From positions 558,001 through 622,000 of the forward strand of contig JADFUC010000335.1 in NCBI GenBank assembly GCA_019722365.1: a stretch of DNA of 64,000 nucleotides, read 5' to 3'. The notes under the pieces are model-generated. The model was not told the origin of the DNA and made no database searches. It saw only the letters and a list, made by a program, of their open reading frames with translations. Both the position numbers and the translations under genes were made by a program. The number at the start of each line of letters is the position of its first letter. Within the stretch, counting starts at the first letter, position 1. Origin of the DNA: Lithospermum erythrorhizon. Taxonomy: Eukaryota; Streptophyta; Magnoliopsida; Boraginales; Boraginaceae. Shown here piece after piece: positions 54,301 to 64,000 of this stretch.

Positions 54301-56637
54301 TTTTATATCTAGTTAATAATATGTGAAATCGAATACTCAAATTTGGGGAAATAGTTACGCGAGTGCAAATACGTACTTGTGATTTCTTTGCAAAACCTCC
54401 AATCGAGCTTTAAGTTTAGCATATTCAAGAGTCCAATTTCCCTGCAATAATTTTGGATTCGATTAGTAGCTACCATCTTAACATGATATATAATGACTAG
54501 AAATTAACAATTTTTAGATTCAATTAGCTTCCTAAAATTATGTACTCCCTCCGTTTTAAAATTAATGATTGCTAGATTTAAAAATTTGCTTTTATTAAGA
54601 AGCTAAGTAAGTTATATCGAATCAGAAAAGCTATCAGAATATAAACGCTATATCGAATCAGAAAATTATATTAAAATCAGAACAATCAAATCGCTAAAAA
54701 ATAAATTTTTATGTATTTATCGCAGATTTAAACTGAATAAAGATATATCTCAGCCAATGCATACCTGGGATTCTTGATTAGTTGTTGCTAGCTGCCTCTC
54801 AGCAAACGAGTACCTTTCGTATCGCTCCAGGATTCTTTCCATGCTGTTTCAAATCAAAATTATTTACTCCGTATAATTTTATATTTATGTTGTGGCTATA
54901 TATCTATCAAATGTTAGTATTTTTAATGTAATTTATCATTAACATAATAAATTTTATTTAAATTAAAGTTGTGTGAGACAACTAAGGCTATAAATTTTTG
55001 TAATTTTGATCTTTAAAAATCAAATTAGAGATTCTTTGTGCAGGGATGAAGGAATTTATATTTTTAATTTAAAGTAATGTATGTAGGAAGATGATTCAGT
55101 AACTATAGATGCTAGAATGAAGTTCAATTTTAATAATTGAAAGAAATATGATGATAACATGCTTTAGTTAGGAGATTGTTTCATTGTTTGGCTAGATGTA
55201 ACTTTTTTCTGTAGAAAAAAAAGGGCGAATGGGAGGATATCACTAACGTTTTAAAAAAATTTCACTTATATCACTTTACGCTGCATCCATCATATACGAT
55301 CACCATTTTTAAAGCGAATCTGTCACCACTTTGTCAAAATAATAAGCTCATCATTGAACTGCTAATGAACGTAATGATAATTCTAAATTACACACATCAA
55401 AACGCTTAATTTAACACTTTACACGCAACAGATAAATATCAAAACACGCTCCGTGATTCTTCAAGCTTCGGTAAACCCGAAGGTTTTCACGCATCTCTTC
55501 ACACAGTGATTAAAATATTTTTCCCAAAGACCCCTTCATCGGCAAAGATGAAAGAAATGTAGAATGAAGGAAAGAGACGGAAAGATTAAAGAAGCCTGTA
55601 GAAAAGCCAGAATTGAAATAAAATTTGGACAAGCCAAGCAGATAAATAAATAAAGCAAGATTGGTAGTTTGTGGCTGAAACGTAAGGCCATGACCAAATT
55701 ATCCTTCATTAAACTAATCTGATCTCAACAACGAATATTTATTTTGATGTGTTTGCCGCATTCCTTATTTAAACACGGTGCCGATCATATACGATGAAAT
55801 TGGAATAATGAGCTGAGCATGAAATGAATTTGTCTAAATGTTAAGAATGTTCCCCTGCCAAAAAAAAATCATGATAATATTTTTTTTCCAACCGGCCTGG
55901 TAAGTAATTTAGTAAAACATCTTTGTAAATTATTTTATAGCACAGAGTACAAATAAAATCTTCGACTTACAAATTCTTACACATAGAATATTAAAAATGT
56001 ACTTAATTTCTAGTTACTTTCTTCGTGGCCGACACCAATTTCTACTACTATATTCAAATAGAGATGTCTAAAATATCCCATTAAACATTTTAGGGTTGGT
56101 ATGGTATCTATATAAAATTACATTGACTATATTATTTTATGCTTCGGATTTGAGCAGAAAAAAGCAGAAAATATAATCAATCTACACTGATCTCTGCATG
56201 ATGAATCACTTACTCGTAATTGCTTTTCCTCAAATTTGTAACATATAAAAAAACTAAGGACAATATATATGAAACATTATAATAATATAATAATAATAGC
56301 AATGACAATGACAATGACAAATCAGTAATAAATTACCTTTGTGGGTTTGTTGGAACATATTGATCACTAAAAGGGGAAAAACAAACAAACAATTTAAAGA
56401 ATATGATGCAAAAAATAAAACAAAACTTTAAAAAAAGAAATAATGAACATACCAAGAATCAGTAGCATACTCAGAAAGCTTTCCTTTAGTAGAAAAAACA
56501 ATAAGAGCAACCTCAGCATCACAAAGAACAGAGATCTCATGAGCCTTCTTCAACAACCCTGTCCGCCTTTTGGAAAAAGTCACTTGCCTATTGATTTTAT
56601 TCTCAATTCTCCTCAACTGAACCTTCCCCCTCCCCAT
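51330..56637 (-). CDS. FUL: AP1/FRUITFULL-clade MADS-box transcription factor
   Basis: Eight exons on the minus strand: 56453-56637 (185 nt), 54765-54843 (79), 54377-54441 (65), 54085-54184 (100), 53954-53995 (42), 53718-53759 (42), 53475-53596 (122) and 51330-51435 (106). Sizes match the classical MIKC pattern and phases give 246 aa. The protein binds CArG boxes as dimers and tetramers and acts in floral transition, meristem identity and fruit development. Seen: MADS domain from [21 protein letters not shown] region with [21 protein letters not shown] domain with [19 protein letters not shown] and [19 protein letters not shown], and a C-terminus with LSMGG and a final [10 protein letters not shown], the FUL-type (paleoAP1, usually LPPWML) motif, here Pro-Ser instead of Pro-Pro. 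There is no farnesylation box, so it is FUL-like and not AP1-like. A TATA-like TATATATAG stretch lies near 56780. Introns 1 (1.6 kb) and 7 (2.0 kb) are large. Confidence 0.95.
51496..52400. other. Foreign-looking block inside MADS-box intron 7
   Basis: The block is richer in G and C and in CG dinucleotides than the rest of the intron, notably 51880-52200. Open stretches on both strands read as protein-like (plus strand near 51535: [14 protein letters not shown]; near 51990: [17 protein letters not shown]) but are broken. I take it as an inserted, decayed transposon or gene fragment of unknown kind. Confidence 0.4.
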
Positions 56638-59572
56638 TTTTGCAAATTATTCTGTCACCACAAATTTATGGGATAATTACTATTTTCGGAAATACAAACC
56701 TGAGTGGACTAAGATAGAAAGAATGTGGAACACAAAGACGTTGGTAAGACAAAAACTACTAGTATTGCTAATAAAATATATATAGATAGATGAAAAGAAA
56801 TTGATGTTTATGAGATTTGTATGAAACAGTGGTTTTGGAAAACCGGGATGGTTTCGTCAAAATGGTTGTCGAATTTTGATTGGTTGATGTGACTATATGA
56901 ACATTAATTTTATATTCCTGTCCACATATTATTGTAATATATCACCCCCGTACTTAGACAATAGTGTAATTTGTACGTACGGAATCTAATGGAGTATCTT
57001 TCTTTTTTTTGTTCCTCTTTGGGTAATAATTTTATTTGGGGTATCTTTTTTTAACAGCTGGGTAATAATGAGAGTAGAGTTGACTAGAGGTGTCAGTTGC
57101 AACGTAACCATTTGGAGAACCTTTAATTTATCATACTAGTCAAGTATCTACTTGACTCATAATTAGATTCGATGCTCGGTTAATAATCAGGCCGGTAAAA
57201 GTATACTCCATATATATTAGGCTATACTATACTTGAATATTTGGTTGGTCATTATTGGAATACTTTTTTTACAAATAATTACAATAATTTTCAAATACCC
57301 ATTCTCTACATTTAATCTAAAACTAACCTCTCAAAAAGTTAACCTGGTTTATTAGTTCAACCACTACTGCACTAATCACCAATAGATGTTCTCCATTGTT
57401 GGAATACTTAGATCCAAAATTAGCTTAATTTGTTCCTTTTTTCTATTCGACTGGTTGAAAAGTCATCTTGATCATATGGAAATAGCCATCGCCCCTTGAT
57501 ATACTAATAAGTGGTTGAGGTTAGGACCGGATGGACATGGCCGCCTTTGCTCCAAACGGCCACTGTCCAAATGTATTTAAAGAATTTTATTTACATATAC
57601 CTTAATAATCGTATCAATTAAAAAAAAACCTTAAAGTAAAAAGAAAGCTTCAACTACAACAAAAAAAATTACGATCGTGATTCCTATCTCAATTTAAATA
57701 AACAAAACCTTTTTTAATTAAAACCCACCCACCGCCCCCTCATAACGAGAATCGAACCCGCACCTCTAGTTTCACCCAAGCGCCTCCCTAACTAATTGCG
57801 CCATTCGATTTATCTCTAAATAAACAAAACTAAAACATAAAGAAAATCATCAACTACAACAAAAAGAATCCGTGTTAAGACTCGAACTCACACATATACG
57901 ACATTTTACACTACTATATTTACCAATTACACTGTATTCTCACTTTACAATTCTATATAATATATAAAATATTACGCCTCTCCACTCAAAATTTCACAGC
58001 ACTGATTGAACGCCTCAAAGACGGCCATGGATGAAGGTGTTCCTGCTTTGGTTTTGGAGTTTTAGGAAGGTCCCTGATGATCTCGTCGTGCATCTTATCT
58101 ACAAAAGTTACGATGAAATTCCAGGCTTAGACATTCTGATATTTAGGTACAAGTATTTTAGAGATAAGTTTTTTGCAAAATAAATGATATATAAATGGTC
58201 TAACGATTATGGTTCGACATACGTACGTGATCACATTATTCACGTAGGGCAACACATTTCGATAGTCTTTCTTAAAGAGAGTGATAAGTAACACTTATTA
58301 TTAAAAGTCATATGTTCATATTCTTCTACAGTAAGTCTACCCTATAATCGTTTCATCATCTCCACATGAAGACCCCATTTGCCTACCATTAAATGCTAAC
58401 AATTACTTCTATGCCATATTTTTCCAAATTCTAAATGAAAGCTCGCATCGATAATTAATTTGAATAAATTTATAGCTGGGACATTATATTTCAAATTAAA
58501 GTAGTAAGTAAAACTTTGTAATAGTGATAATACATACAATGGTAAGAAACTAAGTTTTGATTATGGAACCTGAGATTGATTTAGATTACATGTTAATGTC
58601 GATGCATCATCAAATCTTTATAATTTTATCTCTATAAAATTTTATTTCTCATCATAAAAGTATAATGACTACTTTCAAATTTTTAATTAATGTGCTAAAT
58701 GAGTATTTAAAAATCGAAGTGGGTATTTATCACATCGTAAACTATATATATACTTTTTTGTCGGTTGGTGAAATTACATTTTGCACATGGGGAGTTTGCA
58801 ACTACGCCTATTTCCTGGATCATATTTCCTCTTTGAGGTGGTTCTTCAATCAGTGGATGTGCCTCCTTTTGTCTCTAATTAGAGACTTACAAGAAAACAA
58901 CGATCTTTCCAAATAGCCTATCATTTTCACCTTATCTTTAACGACATGATTTAACCTTTTAACCCTACCATAATAGGCAACTATGTTTCTAGAGATAGGT
59001 TGATTTGTTGATAAAAGATTATTGGATATAATACCAAAATGTCTTAACAAGTTGATTTTGGACATGACATATTATAGTGGCGTATGGTAACGTCCCTGCA
59101 TTGTTATGGGGTATGATAAACTAGTAATTGCATTGGACCATTTTGCAAACATTATTGATGTAATTGACCATTTTAGCAATTAATTTATCAGTAAAAGTTT
59201 TTTTAGCCAACAAATATGGAATTCAAATTTAAAATTGTAATTAATTCAGTCAACTTTGAGCTTATACCAATAAATTAATTCAATAGCATGAGATGATGAG
59301 CACACATTTTATGTTCCTGCAAAATCTGCATTTATGAAGAGAATAATCTACTCTTTGAACCAAAAGATAACATCATACTAAAGGAACCAGAAATCATGCA
59401 ACATGTATCTGATGATTCTTTTTCCAGTGTTTTCCAAATCTAGATGTAATAAACATGCAACAAGTATAACTCTCTCTCAGGAAGGAGATGAGGAGATTGT
59501 TGATCAATAATAATAATAAAAAAAAGACTATTGGCATGCATATTATTCAAAGATATGGAAATCATAGTAAGA
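56638..59572. other. MADS-box promoter region and intergenic DNA
   Basis: The first few hundred bases are the leader and promoter of the MADS-box gene (minus strand). Two tRNA-like SINE units at 57720-57965 are listed apart. A plus-strand 84-codon open stretch near 58665 has no family features and is not called. No gene found. Confidence 0.4.
57600..57965 (-). mobile_element. Two tandem tRNA-derived SINE-like units
   Basis: Read on the minus strand, unit 1 has an A box TGGCGCAATTAGTTAGGGAG (57784-57803) and a B box GGTGCGGGTTCGATTCTCG (57746-57764). Unit 2, upstream, has a weaker A box (CAGTGTAATTGGTAAATA, about 57918-57935) and a B box TGTGAGTTCGAGTCTTA (about 57876-57892). Both units are followed by TTGTTGTAGTTGA(T/A)G, so they share a body and are not chance tRNA look-alikes. 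The spacing of boxes fits tRNA. Confidence 0.6.
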
Positions 59573-62500
59573 CTACTTCCCAAAAAGCTGCCTGCGCCTG
59601 ACCGGTCTGATTTTCAGGCCAGCTGACTCACCGATAACTACTTCATCAACCAAATCTTTGAAGATCGAACGCTCCACATCCAAAACGATGCCTGAAGTTT
59701 CACTCTTAAAGGCGGTCCAACCATCTGAGCGATTCATTACATCCTCCCACAAGATAATCTTCAACACATCATCATCAGCATCATCTTCGTTCTCTGATCT
59801 GTATTCTGGTCTCTTAGTTTGGAGTTGTTCTACCTCGGAACACAATTCTCTTAGCAGCTTTTGTGCATTGAGCGTCTTCTTTGCAAGCTTATGTGGCCTT
59901 AACCATGGTTCAGCAGAAGTACGAGCAGCAAATAATTTTTGAGCAAGAATCTCATTAACAGAATCAAATATGAGTTTCCTATGAAATTTCTCTTTCATGA
60001 CCACCTTGGTGCTACATTCTTTTGTTAAACGACTAGCTTTGGTTTGTTCCAAGACCAAGAATAGCTCTGGATTGATGGGGTTTCCAGATGAATGGAACTG
60101 TAAGGTTGTAAGGTTTGAACCTAGATCTCTGAGGAGAAGACCGGAAGCCAATAAGACCTCAGATATGTATCTGTCATCTGGATTTGTGTTCTCACAGAGA
60201 GAGGCTATGTAATCCGTGCTAGCTTCATCGTGATTGGAATTCAGTCTTCTAAGCTTCTGGACTAAATTCTCAATATTCTGTAATTTCTCCCGAGTTTCAA
60301 CTGCAGAGCTTAACTTCCCAGTACTCAAAAGTCTATCAGAACCAAGTGGCTTTTCTCCTGTTGAGTAAATGACATGTATCAGGTAAAAGGATAAATCGCC
60401 TTGACAGAGATATATACAAAAACCTTAGGATATCAAGCTTTCTTAGTTATCTATCAACCAGAAACCACAGAAAGGAAAAGAAAAGGAAATGCGAGTTCTT
60501 CAAATTTCAATGTTCTGATACTGCAGATATAATAATATACTTCATTGATCAGATGTGTGTGAGTATCTTCATAGTAAAGACATAATTTTTTCTTGTTATA
60601 TTTTAAGTTCTTGCATAACTAAACATTAACATTTCTACTTTTACATCACAGATGAAAGCCTACTATTGACCAAGAGTAGTCAAATGCATCAAAACTCAAC
60701 CTCTTCTACTGAAGTACCTAGTAAACATTAACTGATAATTTGTAAAGAAGAATGTCCACAATCTGGATTACCTATTACAGTCTTCACTTGTTGCTTCACA
60801 GGTGATGGTGAGTCGTCATCATAAGCTGCACTGTCAAGTACAGAAATTGGACTTGGATATTCAGGCGCATCTGTAGTCACTTCCACCACTGATTCATCCT
60901 CACTAAGCACTGCCAGTGACTTCTGAGAACCATAACATAAGAATATTTCCAGGTAAGTTCGTGGTTAATTACACTATAAAAAACAAGGTCAAATAAAAAA
61001 GTGCAAACCTTTCCAGCGAAGTTAGCGATGAGATTTTTCCCACCACTTTGATTTGGTGTCTTGTCAATGCTCCTCTCAGGTGTAATTTCAGAAGCACCAA
61101 CTTCTGTGACCATCCTTGAGTCTAACATGGAATTTTCATTCACTTCAGCATGACTTCCACTGTGATGAGAACTCAAATCCCTTGACTCAGAGATTAAGTC
61201 TGTCATGAGGTCACCACCCCGAGTGTTAGAATATTTTGACCGGCTTCTTCCACCTGGAGAATTTGATTCTTTTTGTTGCCTGCCAGATTGTTTTCTCGAT
61301 CTGTTGGAATCAGAAGGAGGTGTGGGAGGCCGGGATATCTTCTCCAGCTCAGGTTTCTTATGTTGCGTCCTTGGACTTATGGATCCTGAGCTCTTCATAG
61401 ATATTGCAGTGCCCTCTTTCGGCGGCTGTTGGGACCTCACGGAAGAATGAGTTGAATTTGAAATTTTCTTATTCAATTTGACATCATTAGGATTCATGGA
61501 GCCTTCTCCACCATGATTGGTCTTAGAAATCTGGTCTTTTGTGGTTCTGCCATAAACTTTGAAACTTCTACTATTAGTTGAGTCACCGCACTGAAGTGCA
61601 GGGAGGCTAGGTATGCTATGGAGAGGAATTATTGAAGAAGAAGGAACACCGGACTTGTCAATAAGCTTTGCTGGTTTCATTATCACAATTGGAGACTCAA
61701 AGTTTCTGTATGCACTCGATCCTTTCCTCTGAGAAGTGGTAACTTGGCCAACTTGTGGCTTTCTCTCATTTGCCAATCTTGCACTCTGTACTGAATTTCT
61801 AAATATCCTCTCATGATCTGCTCTTGTTGAATAATTTTGATCTTGGCCCTCTTCGTTCCCTTCCAACAGTACCTTTTCCTGCATTGCTTCCAGGATCTGT
61901 TTAAGAGCCCTGAGGTCCTTTCCAGATGATGAAAATTCAATATCTTTCAATCTCTTCTCTATCTCACCATATACTGAAGGGATCGCACCAGATCTCTTTG
62001 AGGAAGATTTCACATTCTTTTGAGCAGGCTTCTGAGCACCTCGATTACCATCAAGTTGTTTCCATGGCGCTGGTTCAATTGGAAACCTCGAAATTGGTTT
62101 CATCACAGAATCAGAATTCTTCCGGCGTGGGGAATTAGGTTCTCTCCATAGGTTTCTGGATGAACTAGATGAGCGGATTGGTTGATACAGATCACTTGCT
62201 TCTGGTGGTCTAGAGAGAGAGGGGGCATCTTCTGCTGGATAAGTCCTACTCAATCCCAACTTATCCTCACTGGCTGAGGCAGATTCAGGCATCATTTCAA
62301 GGCCCATTAGCTTAGCTACCACACTGGGAGGACGACTTTGGATTCCTGGTGCTTTATTCAGATTATTAACATGGTCACTGGGGCTGCTGTTTTCCTTCTG
62401 AAAGTTCTTCAAATTGGAGCTTGACCTAGAATCCGAGTTCAAGTTTCTCATTGAACCTTCTCTGCTGTCTAATGAAAGACGTGGCAGCTCTTTATGTTTA

Positions 62501-63871
62501 AGGTAAGATTTGAAACTGTCTCGTGGTGCAACAGATGAGGGATTTGCCTCCCTCCCATCATAAGAAAACCTTGGAGCATCTTTGGGGATAAGAAATGAAG
62601 ACCCATCTCTTGCATTGTATGATGATGATCTTGAGAGTTCTCTGGGTTCACTGAAATAATGAGGGGTATCTCGAATTTTAGCTAACACTCGTAGAGATTC
62701 ATTAAGATCAATAGAGGATTCCTGGTTGCCTCCGGGCCCTAAACCACAATATACATCATCAGTATTTAGAAGATGTGCAGGCTTGGTTGCAACTTTGCCA
62801 GATAATCCCTGGGTTTCTTTGTTTATAGAGTCCTTGACCACATCTCGAAGATCAAAGGAGTGCTGCTGATCAAACTTATAAGATTCATTCGGCAGGCAAA
62901 TCACTTGTTCCTTAGGAGGAGTATCAGGAAATATTATTCGATCATATGACGAGCTTTCTGGTTGAGGGACTTTGTTGCAGTCAAGAGAAGAAAAGGAAGA
63001 AGAACGAGAGGAAGATGAGAACGAGGGTCTCGATGATTCTGTGGAAAATTTGTGTTTATCATGGACACTCTTGCTCGTTTGATTTTCCTGCAACATAAGA
63101 ATACACTAAAATGTAAGCAGATTGACAATAAAATTGCAGATCTCTACATATATTAGCTCAACAGAATAGATCTTTAAAGACTCGAGATCATTAGATGTTC
63201 TGCAATTAACAAAATTCTTTCCGCAGTACCAAATCTAGTAGGGACACTACTAGGCTCCTGCTGGGAACCGCCACTATTAAGATGGGAATTGCCTGCAAAA
63301 TCCCATTAAAATCATAACATACTTCATAACTTCTGAAAACAAACAGCAGCAGGAGGAGTGGCGTTAAAGATGCTCCAGGCATTAGGAAAATAAACAGCAA
63401 AAGGGATAGGAATCAAGCTCAGGCAGAATGCTAAGTTATACCCCATATCATTGGTCTGAAGGAATACATAATAATGTTCTCAATGTAACAAGTACTGGCT
63501 AAAACGAAAGTGTTTTGCAAATGATGTAAAGATTTTCAGACAATATGTAGATGGAAATGCAACAGTAAATTGGATTCCCAAACACCAGAATTTGATCTCA
63601 TCATTGCAGCATATAAATCTCTAAAAGATAGTTATCAGACAAACTAATCAATAACAGATTCAGATGGTAAGTCCAGATAGTATCTAAGTTCACAATCAAG
63701 ATCATAAAATTTACCGGAAGGAGGAAGTTTTTTCGGGTTGTGACCAGTAATGCGCTTAGCAGTAATCATTTGTTGCCGATCAAAAAGCTGAAAAATTCCA
63801 GTCATACATCCTATTTGCTTCTTCAAATCAGGATTGTCATCTGCCAATGTATGCAAAAGCTTAGAAGCCAT
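59573..63871 (-). CDS. TRM1/LONGIFOLIA-type microtubule-associated protein
   Basis: Five exons on the minus strand: 63715-63871, about 63246-63292, 61009-63087, 60772-60922 and 59573-60357; about 1072 aa, the usual size. Proteins of this family bind TON1 and microtubules, help recruit the TON1-TRM-PP2A complex to cortical arrays and, as LONGIFOLIA, promote cell and leaf elongation. Seen: N-terminal MASKLLHTLADDNPDLKKQI and GCMTGIFQLFDR; STESSRPSFSSSSRSSSFSS; DLRDVVKDS; PPSVVAKLMGLE (the VxKLMGL motif of DUF3741); Ser/Arg-rich disordered middle; and a C-terminal DUF4378 region (about 830-1055) with ILWEDVMNRS and SIFKDLVDEVV. Exon 2 to 3 is uncertain: the only in-phase donor I find is a weak GTCCCT at 63245, while a better-looking GTTAAT would break the frame. 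The rest is firm. Confidence 0.9.
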
Positions 63872-64000
63872 ATCTCTTCACCCTCTCCTCCTAAAAACCA
63901 GACTTCTCTATATCACTTCCAATCTTCTCAACTCAGATGGTAAATTCCAACAATTTTTCCAAATCCTATGCCACTCAGCCCTCCTTCAATATTCAGAAAA
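63872..64000 (-). other. Leader of the TRM gene
   Basis: The sequence before the start codon is pyrimidine-poor on the plus strand and reads on the minus strand as a purine- and GA-rich leader. The window ends here, so the promoter is not included. Confidence 0.4.

Noticed and set aside
57746..57803. Possible true tRNA gene
   Set aside because: A and B boxes are present, but I could not form an acceptor stem or anticodon arm, and the shared downstream block points to a SINE.

Overview
The window is nuclear DNA of a flowering plant, almost certainly a eudicot. It is AT-rich, its genes carry GT-AG introns, and it contains plant-only families: a CDPK, a DOF factor, a P-class PPR protein, a LONGIFOLIA/TRM protein and a FRUITFULL-type MADS box. 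I cannot name the species. Exons were placed by hand from reading frame, splice dinucleotides and family conservation; phases add up in all genes except at two junctions that I flag (agmatine deiminase intron 8, TRM intron 2).

Layout. 0-3 kb: AT-rich intergenic DNA with a long AAT microsatellite and a duplicated S6K leader. 3-16 kb, plus strand: an S6K-type AGC kinase, a group III CDPK with four EF hands, and an intronless mitochondrial-type PPR gene; a small one-helix membrane protein lies opposite at 16.2 kb. 20-30 kb, plus strand: agmatine deiminase, a myristoylated STK16/PK3-like kinase with a degenerate active site, and a RING-H2 E3 ligase. From memory, the same three families are close neighbours on Arabidopsis chromosome 5, which suggests conserved microsynteny. 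32-33 kb: an OBP4/DOF5.4-like DOF factor.

35-50 kb is the most unusual part. A long inverted repeat with arms of about 1.9 kb encloses a 2.9 kb core that holds one intact three-exon gene (gar2-like family, minus strand, 250 aa). The right arm is split by a 7.86 kb nested insertion: an LTR of about 830 bp with TGTTGG/CCAACA ends and a near-perfect 5-bp target duplication, which is itself interrupted by a decayed 7.0 kb Ty1/copia element. The two half-arms rejoin exactly across the insertion.

51-57 kb, minus strand: a complete eight-exon FRUITFULL-like MADS-box gene (246 aa) with two large introns. 59.5-63.9 kb, minus strand: a TRM1/LONGIFOLIA-type microtubule-array protein (about 1072 aa). 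The genes are independent plant transcription units, not an operon; common themes are signalling kinases and development. Short tandem duplications of about 80-125 bp, several overlapping exons, recur across the window, and tRNA-derived SINE-like units sit in three intergenic spaces.
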